Positions 19,419-34,900 of a stretch of DNA of 64,000 bases are shown here, one piece after another (positions within the stretch are counted from its first letter, which is position 1; every line of letters begins with the position of its first letter). The notes under the pieces are model-generated. The model saw nothing but the letters and a program-made list of their open reading frames with translations, made no database searches and was not told the origin of the DNA. Source of the DNA: Prostheceraeus crozeri (Eukaryota > Platyhelminthes > Polycladida > Euryleptidae); assembly GCA_907163375.1 (NCBI GenBank), contig CAJQUW010005533.1, positions 273,001 to 337,000 of the forward strand, in the 5' to 3' direction. A program made the translations under genes and the position numbers.

Positions 19419-22400
19419 CTCCAATGAATGGAATAATGGATCCACTTCTGACATATTACCAGACAGTGTGGCATCCCAAACAGTCAGCAAGCAGAGATAC
19501 ATTGACTATCATGTTCACTAAAACTACCTTGATACCGCCTGGGAAAGGTATTTGGAGACCCAACCACTTCGCCCTATAGCTACGAATCATAGCGATATGT
19601 TTCCTGTCACTGTAGGTGATGACGAAGTGGAGTTCAGATGTGACATGGGCGCCAACGTGGCGAGTGATGGTGGTTCGATGGATGAAGAGCCTCTTGTAGA
19701 CAGGTCTCAGGTAGACCCGTTTCTGTTATGAAGTCATGTTGAGCAATGCAAAATTGAAGAGTGCTACGCGTTCGGGACAACCGACGCGCCGCAAGTCCGG
19801 GCAGCGACGAAGAGTATGCGAAGAACCGAAGAAATAAGGAAGTAAGGTCCTTCTTGCATAGTGATTTGAAGATTACGGTGACATTGCTTAGAATCTCTCT
19901 ATATTTCCTGATGTGTTCACGCATGTTGAAAAAAAGCAAAAGTAAACTCTTCCTTTGTTATTTATATTTTTAAAAAAATCCAATTAAAAACCCGACGTTT
20001 CGTTCGCCAATGACTTAGTAACTTAGTCATTGGAACTTCTTGCCACTTTTGTTGCATATCCACATAATACACGGTATATTTTCATCTAGCTTTAAAGAAT
20101 TCCATTAGAACTATCATAGAAGCATAGAAGCGCACGGATTAAGCATGATGAGTTACTTGCAAGTGTTGGCAAGATAAAATGAAAAGAAGTCTATGTAAGT
20201 CCGTTTCAAATTCTTTGGCACTATTACAATTTTCCCACTATTCTATACAATTTCCATTGAATTCTAGAAGATATGGTATGGACATTTATTATGAAAGATA
20301 AGAGACCATGCCTTCAAGATTTTTCAAGTTTTAACTGACTATCACACGACAATTTAGAACGCAAAGCAAATTATATTTCGTCTATGCTTTGACAAGAGCT
20401 TCAGAGCAACTTTTCAATTTTTCTAGCCTACTATAAACCCAATATCTGGATCCTAAAATAGCTTGATAGATCAAATATTCACTAACTAGAAAATGTTACT
20501 AGAGAGCTACGTTCACACTGGAAACATTGAGGTAAATACCATTGATCACCGATTCCAATACATGTTCATACACACCGGGTGTCGCAAACCAATAAAGAAA
20601 GACAGAACCCTACTGGGAATGTCCGCTGAAGCTAACAGAGTCAAATTTATTGATTTCTTCAAATCAAAAATAATTAGATAGCATTGGAACTGGGATAAGG
20701 GCTTCAACATTATACGAAAATTTCCTGCTTAAAATTTGGAGTGCATGCCAATCGACTTTTCCCCAAATTCAACTTTCACGAAAGAGAGCAAAAAATAATA
20801 ACTAGATCGATACTGATACTGAATGCTGGAAAACACGCAATAAAAAGTAAGCTTTGTATAAAGATTACAAGAATAGTCAAACTCAAAGTGACAAAGAAGA
20901 GTATGACAAATGCAGCAAGTATTGCAAGTCACTTATTAAACGTAAAAAAGAAAGTTTTAAAAGGATATGATTGATCAGTGTGAACCAATTAATAAGCAGG
21001 ATAATCCCTGCCCACAAAAAGGGGTCAAGATCACAAATAAATAACTATAGACCGATTTCTTACCTTAGCTACATAGAGAAAATCATTTAAAAGACTATAC
21101 ACTCAAGATTATACAAGTATTATCACTTGGATAAAATGAACTTTTTTACGACAATCAATTCGGTTTTAGAGAAAATCGCTGAGCTGAATTGTTCTTTCTA
21201 TCTGAAAAGAATAAAATATACAAAGCAATAGCATTGCAATGATGATATCAACAGATTTCCAAATAGATTTTGAAGTAATAAGATACGATATACGCCTAAA
21301 AAGATGAGAACATTTGGGAGTATGACAATGCATTCTAAATTGGCTTAAGTCATGCCTAAATCAAAGAAGTCATCACACATTGGTAGATGGTGTTGCGTCC
21401 AAAACGCTTGCTCTGGGTCTCTAGCACATGAGACAGAGTCAGACTTTGAAAATGGGAGATACTCTTCTTTGTAGCGTACAATTGGCTTGACTAATGCCAT
21501 CAATCAAAATACTTTATCCTCCAATGAATGGAATAATGGATCCACTTCTGACATATTACCAGACAGTGTGGCATCCCAAACAGTCAGCAAGCAGAGATAC
21601 ATTGACTATCATGTTCACTAAAACTACCTTGATACCGCCTGGGAAAGGTATTTGGAGACCCAACCACTTCGCCCTATAGCTACGAATCATAGCGATATGT
21701 TTCCTGTCACTGTAGGTGATGACGAAGTGGAGTTCAAATGTGACATGGGCGCCAACGTGGCGAGTGATGGTGGATCGATGGATGAAGAGCCTCTTGTAGA
21801 CAGGTCTCAGGTAGACCCGTTTCTATTATGAAGTCATGTTGAGCAATGCAAAATTGAAGAGTGCTACGCGTTCGGGACAACCGACGCGCCGCAAGTCTGG
21901 GCAGCGACGAAGAGTATGCGAAGAACCGAAGAAATAAGGAAGTAAGGTCCTTCTTGCATAGTGATTTGAAGATTACGGTGACATTGCTTAGAATCTCTCT
22001 ATATTTCCTGATGTGTTCACGCATGTTGAAAAAAAGCAAAAGTAAACTCTTCCTTTGTTATTTATATTTTTAAAAAAATCCAATTAAAAACCCGACGTTT
22101 CGTTCGCCAATGACTTAGTAACTTAGTCATTGGAACTTCTTGCCACTTTTGTTGCATATCCACATAATACACGGTATATTTTCATCTAGCTTTAAAGAAT
22201 TCCATTAGAACTATCATAGAAGCATAGAAGCGCACGGATTAAGCATGATGAGTTACTTGCAAGTGTTGGCAAGATAAAATGAAAAGAAGTCTATGTAAGT
22301 CCGTTTCAAATTCTTTGGCACTATTACAATTTTCCCACTATTCTATACAATTTCCATTGAATTCTAGAAGATATGGAATGGACATTTATTATGAAAGATA

Positions 22401-25400
22401 AGAGACCATGCCTTCAAGATTTTTCAAGTTTTAACTGACTATCACACGACAATTTAGAACGCAAAGCAAATTATATTTCGTCTATGCTTTGACAAGAGCT
22501 TCAGAGCAACTTTTCAATTTTTCTAGCCTACTATAAACCCAATATCTGGATCCTAAAATAGCTTGATAGATCAAATATTCACTAACTAGAAAATGTTACT
22601 AGAGAGCTACGTTCACACTGGAAACATTGAGGTAAATACGACTGATCACCGATTCCAATACATGTTCATACACACCGGGTGTCGCAAACCAATAAAGAAA
22701 GACAGAACCCTACTGGGAATGTCCGCTGAAGCTAACAGAGTCAAATTTATTGATTTCTTCAAATCAAAAATAATTAGATAGCATTGGAACTGGGATAAGG
22801 GCTTCAACATTATACGAAAATTTCCTGCTTAAAATTTGGAGTGCATGCCAATCGACTTTTCCCCAAATTCAACTTTCACGAAAGAGAGCAAAAAATAATA
22901 ACTAGATCGATACTGATACTGAATGCTGGAAAACACGCAATAAAAAGTAAGCTTTGTATAAAGATTACAAGAATAGTCAAACTCAAAGTGACAAAGAAGA
23001 GTATGACAAATGCAGCAAGTATTGCAAGTCACTTATTAAACGTAAAAAAGAAAGTTTTAAAAGGATATGATTGATCAGTGTGAACCAATTAATAAGCAGG
23101 ATAATCCCTGCCCACAAAAAGGGGTCAAGATCACAAATAAATAACTATAGACCGATTTCTTACCTTAGCTACATAGAGAAAATCATTTAAAAGACTATAC
23201 ACTCAAGATTATACAAGTATTATCACTTGGATAAAATGAACTTTTTTACGACAATCAATTCGGTTTTAGAGAAAATCGCTGAGCTGAATTGTTCTTTCTA
23301 TCTGAAAAGAATAAAATATACAAAGCAATAGCATTGCAATGATGATATCAACAGATTTCCAAATAGATTTTGAAGTAATAAGATACGATATACGCCTGAA
23401 AAGATGAGAACATTTGGGAGTATGACAATGCATTCTAAATTGGCTTAAGTCATGCCTAAATCAAAGAAGTCATCACACATTGGTAGATGGTGTTGCGTCC
23501 AAAACGCTTGCTCTGGGTCTCTAGCACATGAGACAGAGTCAGACTTTGAAAATGGGAGATACTCTTCTTTGTAGCGTACAATTGGCTTGACTAATGCCAT
23601 CAATCAAAATACTTTATCCTCCAATGAATGGAATAATGGATCCACTTCTGACATATTACCAGACAGTGTGGCATCCCAAACAGTCAGCAAGCAGAGATAC
23701 ATTGACTATCATGTTCACTAAAACTACCTTGATACCGCCTGGGAAAGGTATTTGGAGACCCAACCACTTCGCCCTATAGCTACGAATCATAGCGATATGT
23801 TTCCTGTCACTGTAGGTGATGACGAAGTGGAGTTCAAATGTGACATGGGCGCCAACGTGGCGAGTGATGGTGGATCGATGGATGAAGAGCCTCTTGTAGA
23901 CAGGTCTCAGGTAGACCCGTTTCTATTATGAAGTCATGTTGAGCAATGCAAAATTGAAGAGTGCTACGCGTTCGGGACAACCGACGCGCCGCAAGTCTGG
24001 GCAGCGACGAAGAGTATGCGAAGAACCGAAGAAATAAGGAAGTAAGGTCCTTCTTGCATAGTGATTTGAAGATTACGGTGACATTGCTTAGAATCTCTCT
24101 ATATTTCCTGATGTGTTCACGCATGTTGAAAAAAAGCAAAAGTAAACTCTTCCTTTGTTATTTATATTTTTAAAAAAATCCAATTAAAAACCCGACGTTT
24201 CGTTCGCCAATGACTTAGTAACTTAGTCATTGGAACTTCTTGCCACTTTTGTTGCATATCCACATAATACACGGTATATTTTCATCTAGCTTTAAAGAAT
24301 TCCATTAGAACTATCATAGAAGCATAGAAGCGCACGGATTAAGCATGATGAGTTACTTGCAAGTGTTGGCAAGATAAAATGAAAAGAAGTCTATGTAAGT
24401 CCGTTTCAAATTCTTTGGCACTATTACAATTTTCCCACTATTCTATACAATTTCCATTGAATTCTAGAAGATATGGTATGGACATTTATTATGAAAGATA
24501 AGAGACCATGCCTTCAAGATTTTTCAAGTTTTAACTGACTATCACACGACAATTTAGAACGCAAAGCAAATTATATTTCGTCTATGCTTTGACAAGAGCT
24601 TCAGAGCAACTTTTCAATTTTTCTAGCCTACTATAAACCCAATATCTGGATCCTAAAATAGCTTGATAGATCAAATATTCACTAACTAGAAAATGTTACT
24701 AGAGAGCTACGTTCACACTGGAAACATTGAGGTAAATACCACTGATCACCGATTCCAATACATGTTCATACACACCGGGTGTCGCAAACCAATAAAGAAA
24801 GACAGAACCCTACTGGGAATGTCCGCTGAAGCTAACAGAGTCAAATTTATTGATTTCTTCAAATCAAAAATAATTAGATAGCATTGGAACTGGGATAAGG
24901 GCTTCAACATTATACGAAAATTTCCTGCTTAAAATTTGGAGTGCATGCCAATCGACTTTTCCCCAAATTCAACTTTCACGAAAGAGAGCAAAAAATAATA
25001 ACTAGATCGATACTGATACTGAATGCTGGAAAACACGCAATAAAAAGTAAGCTTTGTATAAAGATTACAAGAATAGTCAAACTCAAAGTGACAAAGAAGA
25101 GTATGACAAATGCAGCAAGTATTGCAAGTCACTTATTAAACGTAAAAAAGAAAGTTTTAAAAGGATATGATTGATCAGTGTGAACCAATTAATAAGCAGG
25201 ATAATCCCTGCCCACAAAAAGGGGTCAAGATCACAAATAAATAACTATAGACCGATTTCTTACCTTAGCTACATAGAGAAAATCATTTAAAAGACTATAC
25301 ACTCAAGATTATACAAGTATTATCACTTGGATAAAATGAACTTTTTTACGACAATCAATTCGGTTTTAGAGAAAATCGCTGAGCTGAATTGTTCTTTCTA

Positions 25401-28400
25401 TCTGAAAAGAATAAAATATACAAAGCAATAGCATTGCAATGATGATATCAACAGATTTCCAAATAGATTTTGAAGTAATAAGATACGATATACGCCTAAA
25501 AAGATGAGAACATTTGGGAGTATGACAATGCATTCTAAATTGGCTTAAATCATGCCTAAATCAAAGAAGTCATCACACATTGGTAGATGGTGTTGCGTCC
25601 AAAACGCTTGCTCTGGGTCTCTAGCACATGAGACAGAGTCAGACTTTGAAAATGGGAGATACTCTTCTTTGTAGCGTACAATTGGCTTGACTAATGCCAT
25701 CAATCAAAATACTTTATCCTCCAATGAATGGAATAATGGATCCACTTCTGACATATTACCAGACAGTGTGGCATCCCAAACAGTCAGCAAGCAGAGATAC
25801 ATTGACTATCATGTTCACTAAAACTACCTTGATACCGCCTGGGAAAGGTATTTGGAGACCCAACCACTTCGCCCTATAGCTACGAATCATAGCGATATGT
25901 TTCCTGTCACTGTAGGTGATGACGAAGTGGAGTTCAAATGTGACATGGGCGCCAACGTGGCGAGTGATGGTGGATCGATGGATGAAGAGCCTCTTGTAGA
26001 CAGGTCTCAGGTAGACCCGTTTCTATTATGAAGTCATGTTGAGCAATGCAAAATTGAAGAGTGCTACGCGTTCGGGACAACCGACGCGCCGCAAGTCTGG
26101 GCAGCGACGAAGAGTATGCGAAGAACCGAAGAAATAAGGAAGTAAGGTCCTTCTTGCATAGTGATTTGAAGATTACGGTGACATTGCTTAGAATCTCTCT
26201 ATATTTCCTGATGTGTTCACGCATGTTGAAAAAAAGCAAAAGTAAACTCTTCCTTTGTTATTTATATTTTTAAAAAAATCCAATTAAAAACCCGACGTTT
26301 CGTTCGCCAATGACTTAGTAACTTAGTCATTGGAACTTCTTGCCACTTTTGTTGCATATCCACATAATACACGGTATATTTTCATCTAGCTTTAAAGAAT
26401 TCCATTAGAACTATCATAGAAGCATAGAAGCGCACGGATTAAGCATGATGAGTTACTTGCAAGTGTTGGCAAGATAAAATGAAAAGAAGTCTATGTAAGT
26501 CCGTTTCAAATTCTTTGGCACTATTACAATTTTCCCACTATTCTATACAATTTCCATTGAATTCTAGAAGATATGGAATGGACATTTATTATGAAAGATA
26601 AGAGACCATGCCTTCAAGATTTTTCAAGTTTTAACTGACTATCACACGACAATTTAGAACGCAAAGCAAATTATATTTCGTCTATGCTTTGACAAGAGCT
26701 TCAGAGCAACTTTTCAATTTTTCTAGCCTACTATAAACCCAATATCTGGATCCTAAAATAGCTTGATAGATCAAATATTCACTAACTAGAAAATGTTACT
26801 AGAGAGCTACGTTCACACTGGAAACATTGAGGTAAATACGACTGATCACCGATTCCAATACATGTTCATACACACCGGGTGTCGCAAACCAATAAAGAAA
26901 GACAGAACCCTACTGGAATGTCCGCTGAAGCTAACAGAGTCAAATTTATTGATTTCTTCAAATCAAAAATAATTAGATAGCATTGGAACTGGGATAAGGG
27001 CTTCAACATTATACGAAAATTTCCTGCTTAAAATTTGGAGTGCATGCCAATCGACTTTTCCCCAAATTCAACTTTCACGAAAGAGAGCAAAAAATAATAA
27101 CTAGATCGATACTGATACTGAATGCTGGAAAACACGCAATAAAAAGTAAGCTTTGTATAAAGATTACAAGAATAGTCAAACTCAAAGTGACAAAGAAGAG
27201 TATGACAAATGCAGCAAGTATTGCAAGTCACTTATTAAACGTAAAAAAGAAAGTTTTAAAAGGATATGATTGATCAGTGTGAACCAATTAATAAGCAGGA
27301 TAATCCCTGCCCACAAAAAGGGGTCAAGATCACAAATAAATAACTATAGACCGATTTCTTACCTTAGCTACATAGAGAAAATCATTTAAAAGACTATACA
27401 CTCAAGATTATACAAGTATTATCACTTGGATAAAATGAACTTTTTTACGACAATCAATTCGGTTTTAGAGAAAATCGCTGAGCTGAATTGTTCTTTCTAT
27501 CTGAAAAGAATAAAATATACAAAGCAATAGCATTGCAATGATGATATCAACAGATTTCCAAATAGATTTTGAAGTAATAAGATACGATATACGCCTAAAA
27601 AGATGAGAACATTTGGGAGTATGACAATGCATTCTAAATTGGCTTAAGTCATGCCTAAATCAAAGAAGTCATCACACATTGGTAGATGGTGTTGCGTCCA
27701 AAACGCTTGCTCTGGGTCTCTAGCACATGAGACAGAGTCAGACTTTGAAAATGGGAGATACTCTTCTTTGTAGCGTACAATTGGCTTGACTAATGCCATC
27801 AATCAAAATACTTTATCCTCCAATGAATGGAATAATGGATCCACTTCTGACATATTACCAGACAGTGTGGCATCCCAAACAGTCAGCAAGCAGAGATACA
27901 TTGACTATCATGTTCACTAAAACTACCTTGATACCGCCTGGGAAAGGTATTTGGAGACCCAACCACTTCGCCCTATAGCTACGAATCATAGCGATATGTT
28001 TCCTGTCACTGTAGGTGATGACGAAGTGGAGTTCAGATGTGACATGGGCGCCAACGTGGCGAGTGATGGTGGATCGATGGATGAAGAGCCTCTTGTAGAC
28101 AGGTCTCAGGTAGACCCGTTTCTATTATGAAGTCATGTTGAGCAATGCAAAATTGAAGAGTGCTACGCGTTCGGGACAACCGACGCGCCGCAAGTCTGGG
28201 CAGCGACGAAGAGTATGCGAAGAACCGAAGAAATAAGGAAGTAAGGTCCTTCTTGCATAGTGATTTGAAGATTACGGTGACATTGCTTAGAATCTCTCTA
28301 TATTTCCTGATGTGTTCACGCATGTTGAAAAAAAGCAAAAGTAAACTCTTCCTTTGTTATTTATATTTTTAAAAAAATCCAATTAAAAACCCGACGTTTC

Positions 28401-29917
28401 GTTCGCCAATGACTTAGTAACTTAGTCATTGGAACTTCTTGCCACTTTTGTTGCATATCCACATAATACACGGTATATTTTCATCTAGCTTTAAAGAATT
28501 CCATTAGAACTATCATAGAAGCATAGAAGCGCACGGATTAAGCATGATGAGTTACTTGCAAGTGTTGGCAAGATAAAATGAAAAGAAGTCTATGTAAGTC
28601 CGTTTCAAATTCTTTGGCACTATTACAATTTTCCCACTATTCTATACAATTTCCATTGAATTCTAGAAGATATGGTATGGACATTTATTATGAAAGATAA
28701 GAGACCATGCCTTCAAGATTTTTCAAGTTTTAACTGACTATCACACGACAATTTAGAACGCAAAGCAAATTATATTTCGTCTATGCTTTGACAAGAGCTT
28801 CAGAGCAACTTTTCAATTTTTCTAGCCTACTATAAACCCAATATCTGGATCCTAAAATAGCTTGATAGATCAAATATTCACTAACTAGAAAATGTTACTA
28901 GAGAGCTACGTTCACACTGGAAACATTGAGGTAAATACGACTGATCACCGATTCCAATACATGTTCATACACACCGGGTGTCGCAAACCAATAAAGAAAG
29001 ACAGAACCCTACTGGGAATGTCCGCTGAAGCTAACAGAGTCAAATTTATTGATTTCTTCAAATCAAAAATAATTAGATAGCATTGGAACTGGGATAAGGG
29101 CTTCAACATTATACGAAAATTTCCTGCTTAAAATTTGGAGTGCATGCCAATCGACTTTTCCCCAAATTCAACTTTCACGAAAGAGAGCAAAAAATAATAA
29201 CTAGATCGATACTGATACTGAATGCTGGAAAACACGCAATAAAAAGTAAGCTTTGTATAAAGATTACAAGAATAGTCAAACTCAAAGTGACAAAGAAGAG
29301 TATGACAAATGCAGCAAGTATTGCAAGTCACTTATTAAACGTAAAAAAGAAAGTTTTAAAAGGATATGATTGATCAGTGTGAACCAATTAATAAGCAGGA
29401 TAATCCCTGCCCACAAAAAGGGGTCAAGATCACAAATAAATAACTATAGACCGATTTCTTACCTTAGCTACATAGAGAAAATCATTTAAAAGACTATACA
29501 CTCAAGATTATACAAGTATTATCACTTGGATAAAATGAACTTTTTCACGAAAATCAATTCGGTTTTAGAGAAAATCGCTGAGCTGCATTGTTCTTTCTAT
29601 CTGAAAAGAATAAAATATACAAAGCAATAGCATTGCAATGATGATATCAACAGATTTCCAAATAGATTTTGAAGTAATAAGATACGATATACGCCTAAAA
29701 AGATGAGAACATTTGGGAGTATGACAATGCATTATAAATTGGCTTAATTCATGCCTAAATCAAAGAAGTCATCACACATTGGTAGATGGTGTTGCGTCCA
29801 AAACGCTTGCTCTGGGTCTCTAGCACATGAGACAGAGTCAGACTTTGAAAATGGGAGCTACTCTTCTTTGTAGCGTGCAATTGGCTTGACTAATGCCATC
29901 AATCAAAATACTTTATC
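19419..29917 (+). repeat. Satellite units 6-10, main subfamily, short form
   Basis: Five consecutive units of 2,099-2,100 bp, all with CTTCGCCCTATAG and the AATGAATGG start. Four of the five also share CAGGTCTCAGG or similar local variants. The unit at 25719 has lost one G at about 26915 (TACTGGAATG). The run of identical diagnostic states suggests they were copied from each other recently. Confidence 0.88.
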
Positions 29918-31999
29918 CTCCAATGAATGGAATAATGGATCCACTTCTGACATATTACCAGACAGTGTGGCATCCCAAACAGTCAGCAAGCAGAGATACA
30001 TTGACTATCATGTTCACTAAAACTACCTTGATACCGCCTGGGAAAGGTATTTGGAGACCCAACCACTTCGTCCCTATAGCTACGAATCATAGCGATATGT
30101 TTCCTGTCACTGTAGGTGATGACGAAGTGGAGTTCAGATGTGACATGGGCGCCAACGTGGCGAGTGATGGTGGATCGATGGATGAAGAGCCTCTTGTAGA
30201 CAGGCCTCAGGTAGACCAGTTTCTATTATGAAGTCATGTTGAGCAATGCAAAATTGAAGAGTGCTACGCGTTCGGGACAACCGACGCGCCGCAAGTCTGG
30301 GCAGCGACGAAGAGTATGCGAAGAACCGAAGAAATAAGGAAGTAAGGTCCTTCTTGCATAGTGATTTGAAGATTACGGTGACATTGCTTAGAATCTCTCT
30401 ATATTTCCTGATGTGTTCACGCATGTTGAAAAAAAGCAAAAGTAAACTCTTCCTTTGTTATTTATATTTTTAAAAAAATCCAATTAAAAACCCGACGTTT
30501 CGTTCGCCAATGACTTAGTAACTTAGTCATTGGAACTTCTTGCCACTTTTGTTGCATATCCACATAATACACGGTATATTTTCATCTAGCTTTAAAGAAT
30601 TCCATTAGAAGCGCACGGATTAAGCATGATGAGTTACTTGCAAGTGTTGGCAAGATAAAATGAAAAGAAGTCTATGTAAGTCCGTTTCAAATTCTTTGGC
30701 ACTATTACAATTTTCCCACTATTCTATACAATTTCCATTGAATTCTAGAAGATATGGTATGGACATTTATTATGAAAGATAAGAGACCATGCCTTCAAGA
30801 TTTTTCAAGTTTTAACTGACTATCACACGACAATTTAGAACGCAAAGCAAATTATATTTCGTCTATGCTTTGACAAGAGCTTCAGAGCAACTTTTCAATT
30901 TTTCTAGCCTACTATAAACCCAATATCTGGATCCTAAAATAGCTTGATAGATCAAATATTCACTAACTAGAAAATGTTACTAGAGAGCTACGTTCACACT
31001 GGAAACATTGAGGTAAATACCACTGATCACCGATTCCAATACATGTTCATACACACCGGGTGTCGCAAACCAATAAAGAAAGACAGAACCCTACTGGGAA
31101 TGTCCGCTGAAGCTAACAGAGTCAAGTTTATTGATTTCTTCAAATCAAAAATAATTAGATAGCATTGGAACTGGGATAAGGGCTTCAACATTATACGAAA
31201 ATTTCCTGCTTAAAATTTGGAGTGCATGCCAATCGACTTTTCCCCAAATTCAACTTTCACGAAAGAGAGCAAAAAATAATAACTAGATCGATACTGATAC
31301 TGAATGCTGGAAAACACGCAATAAAAAGTAAGCTTTGTATAAAGATTACAAGAATAGTCAAACTCAAAGTGACAAAGAAGAGTATGACAAATGCAGCAAG
31401 TATTGCAAGTCACTTATTAAACGTAAAAAAGAAAGTTTTAAAAGGATATGATTGATCAGTGTGAACCAATTAATAAGCAGGATAATCCCTGCCCACAAAA
31501 AGGGGTCAAGATCACAAATAAATAACTATAGACCGATTTCTTACCTTAGCTACATAGAGAAAATCATTTAAAAGACTATACACTCAAGATTATACAAGTA
31601 TTATCACTTGGATAAAATGAACTTTTTCACGAGAATCAATTCGGTTTTAGAGAAAATCGCTGAGCTGAATTGTTCTTTCTATCTGAAAAGAATAAAATAT
31701 ACAAAGCAATAGCATTGCAATGATGATATCAACAGATTTCCAAATAGATTTTGAAGTAATAAGATACGATATACGCCTAAAAAGATGAGAACATTTGGGA
31801 GTATGACAATGCATTATAAATTGGCTTAAGTCATGCCTAAATCAAAGAAGTCATCACACATTGGTAGATGGTGTTGCGTCCAAAACGCTTGCTCTGGGTC
31901 TCTAGCACATGAGACAGAGTCAGACTTTGAAAATGGGAGCTACTCTTCTTTGTAGCGTGCAATTGGCTTGACTAATGCCATCAATCAAAATACTTTATC
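29918..31999 (+). repeat. Satellite unit 11 with 19-bp deletion
   Basis: This unit is 2,082 bp. Nineteen bases between two TAGAA words are missing at about 30608, as expected from slippage or recombination between the short direct repeats. It has the long CTTCGTCCC form. Confidence 0.88.
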
Positions 32000-34900
32000 C
32001 TCCAATGAATGGAATAATGGATCCACTTCTGACATATTACCAGACAGTGTGGCATCCCAAACAGTCAGCAAGCAGAGATACATTGACTATCATGTTCACT
32101 AAAACTACCTTGATACCGCCTGGGAAAGGTATTTGGAGACCCAACCACTTCGTCCCTATAGCTACGAATCATAGCGATATGTTTCCTGTCACTGTAGGTG
32201 ATGACGAAGTGGAGTTCAGATGTGACATGGGCGCCAACGTGGCGAGTGATGGTGGATCGATGGATGAAGAGCCTCTTGTAGACAGGCCTCAGGTAGACCC
32301 GTTTCTATTATGAAGTCATGTTGAGCAATGCAAAATTGAAGAGTGCTACGCGTTCGGGACAACCGACGCGCCGCAAGTCTGGGCAGCGACGAAGAGTATG
32401 CGAAGAACCGAAGAAATAAGGAAGTAAGGTCCTTCTTGCATAGTGATTTGAAGATTACGGTGACATTGCTTAGAATCTCTCTATATTTCCTGATGTGTTC
32501 ACGCATGTTGAAAAAAAGCAAAAGTAAACTCTTCCTTTGTTATTTATATTTTTAAAAAAATCCAATTAAAAACCCGACGTTTCGTTCGCCAATGACTTAG
32601 TAACTTAGTCATTGGAACTTCTTGCCACTTTTGTTGCATATCCACATAATACACGGTATATTTTCATCTAGCTTTAAAGAATTCCATTAGAACTATCATA
32701 GAAGCATAGAAGCGCACGGATTAAGCATGATGAGTTACTTGCAAGTGTTGGCAAGATAAAATGAAAAGAAGTCTATGTAAGTCCGTTTCAAATTCTTTGG
32801 CACTATTACAATTTTCCCACTATTCTATACAATTTCCATTGAATTCTAGAAGATATGGTATGGACATTTATTATGAAAGATAAGAGACCATGCCTTCAAG
32901 ATTTTTCAAGTTTTAACTGACTATCACACGACAATTTAGAACGCAAAGCAAATTATATTTCGTCTATGCTTTGACAAGAGCTTCAGAGCAACTTTTCAAT
33001 TTTTCTAGCCTACTATAAACCCAATATCTGGATCCTAAAATAGCTTGATAGATCAAATATTCACTAACTAGAAAATGTTACTAGAGAGCTACGTTCACAC
33101 TGGAAACATTGAGGTAAATACCATTGATCACCGATTCCAATACATGTTCATACACACCGGGTGTCGCAAACCAATAAAGAAAGACAGAACCCTACTGGGA
33201 ATGTCCGCTGAAGCTAACAGAGTCAAATTTATTGATTTCTTCAAATCAAAAATAATTAGATAGCATTGGAACTGGGATAAGGGCTTCAACATTATACGAA
33301 AATTTCCTGCTTAAAATTTGGAGTGCATGCCAATCGACTTTTCCCCAAATTCAACTTTCACGAAAGAGAGCAAAAAATAATAACTAGATCGATACTGATA
33401 CTGAATGCTGGAAAACACGCAATAAAAAGTAAGCTTTGTATAAAGATTACAAGAATAGTCAAACTCAAAGTGACAAAGAAGAGTATGACAAATGCAGCAA
33501 GTATTGCAAGTCACTTATTAAACGTAAAAAAGAAAGTTTTAAAAGGATATGATTGATCAGTGTGAACCAATTAATAAGCAGGATAATCCCTGCCCACAAA
33601 AAGGGGTCAAGATCACAAATAAATAACTATAGACCGATTTCTTACCTTAGCTACATAGAGAAAATCATTTAAAAGACTATACACTCAAGATTATACAAGT
33701 ATTATCACTTGGATAAAATGAACTTTTTCACGAAAATCAATTCGGTTTTAGAGAAAATCGCTGAGCTGAATTGTTCTTTCTATCTGAAAAGAATAAAATA
33801 TACAAAGCAATAGCATTGCAATGATGATATCAACAGATTTCCAAATAGATTTTGAAGTAATAAGATACGATATACGCCTAAAAAGATGAGAACATTTGGG
33901 AGTATGACAATGCATTATAAATTGGCTTAAGTCATGCCTAAATCAAAGAAGTCATCACACATTGGTAGATGGTGTTGCGTCCAAAACGCTTGCTCTGGGT
34001 CTCTAGCACATGAGACAGAGTCAGACTTTGAAAATGGGAGCTACTCTTCTTTGTAACGTGCAACTGGCTTGACTAATGCCATCAATCAAAATACTTTATC
34101 CTCCAATGAATGGAATAATGGATCCACTTCTGACATATTACCAGACAGTGTGGCATCCCAAACAGTCAGCAAGCAGAGATACATTGACTATCATGTTCAC
34201 TAAAACTACCTTGATACCGCCTGGGAAAGGTATTTGGAGACCCAACCACTTCGTCCCTATAGCTACGAATCATAGCGATATGTTTCCTGTCACTGTAGGT
34301 GATGACGAAGTGGAGTTCAGATGTGACATGGGCGCCAACGTGGCGAGTGATGGTGGATCGATGGATGAAGAGCCTCTTGTAGACAGGCCTCAGGTAGACC
34401 CGTTTCTATTATGAAGTCATGTTGAGCAATGCAAAATTGAAGAGTGCTACGCGTTCGGGACAACCGACGCGCCGCAAGTCTGGGCAGCGACGAAGAGTAT
34501 GCGAAGAACCGAAGAAATAAGGAAGTAAGGTCCTTCTTGCATAGTGATTTGAAGATTACGGTGACATTGCTTAGAATCTCTCTATATTTCCTGATGTGTT
34601 CACGCATGTTGAAAAAAAGCAAAAGTAAACTCTTCCTTTGTTATTTATATTTTTAAAAAAATCCAATTAAAAACCCGACGTTTCGTTCGCCAATGACTTA
34701 GTAACTTAGTCATTGGAACTTCTTGCCACTTTTGTTGCATATCCACATAATACACGGTATATTTTCATCTAGCTTTAAAGAATTCCATTAGAACTATCAT
34801 AGAAGCATAGAAGCGCACGGATTAAGCATGATGAGTTACTTGCAAGTGTTGGCAAGATAAAATGAAAAGAAGTCTATGTAAGTCCGTTTCAAATTCTTTG

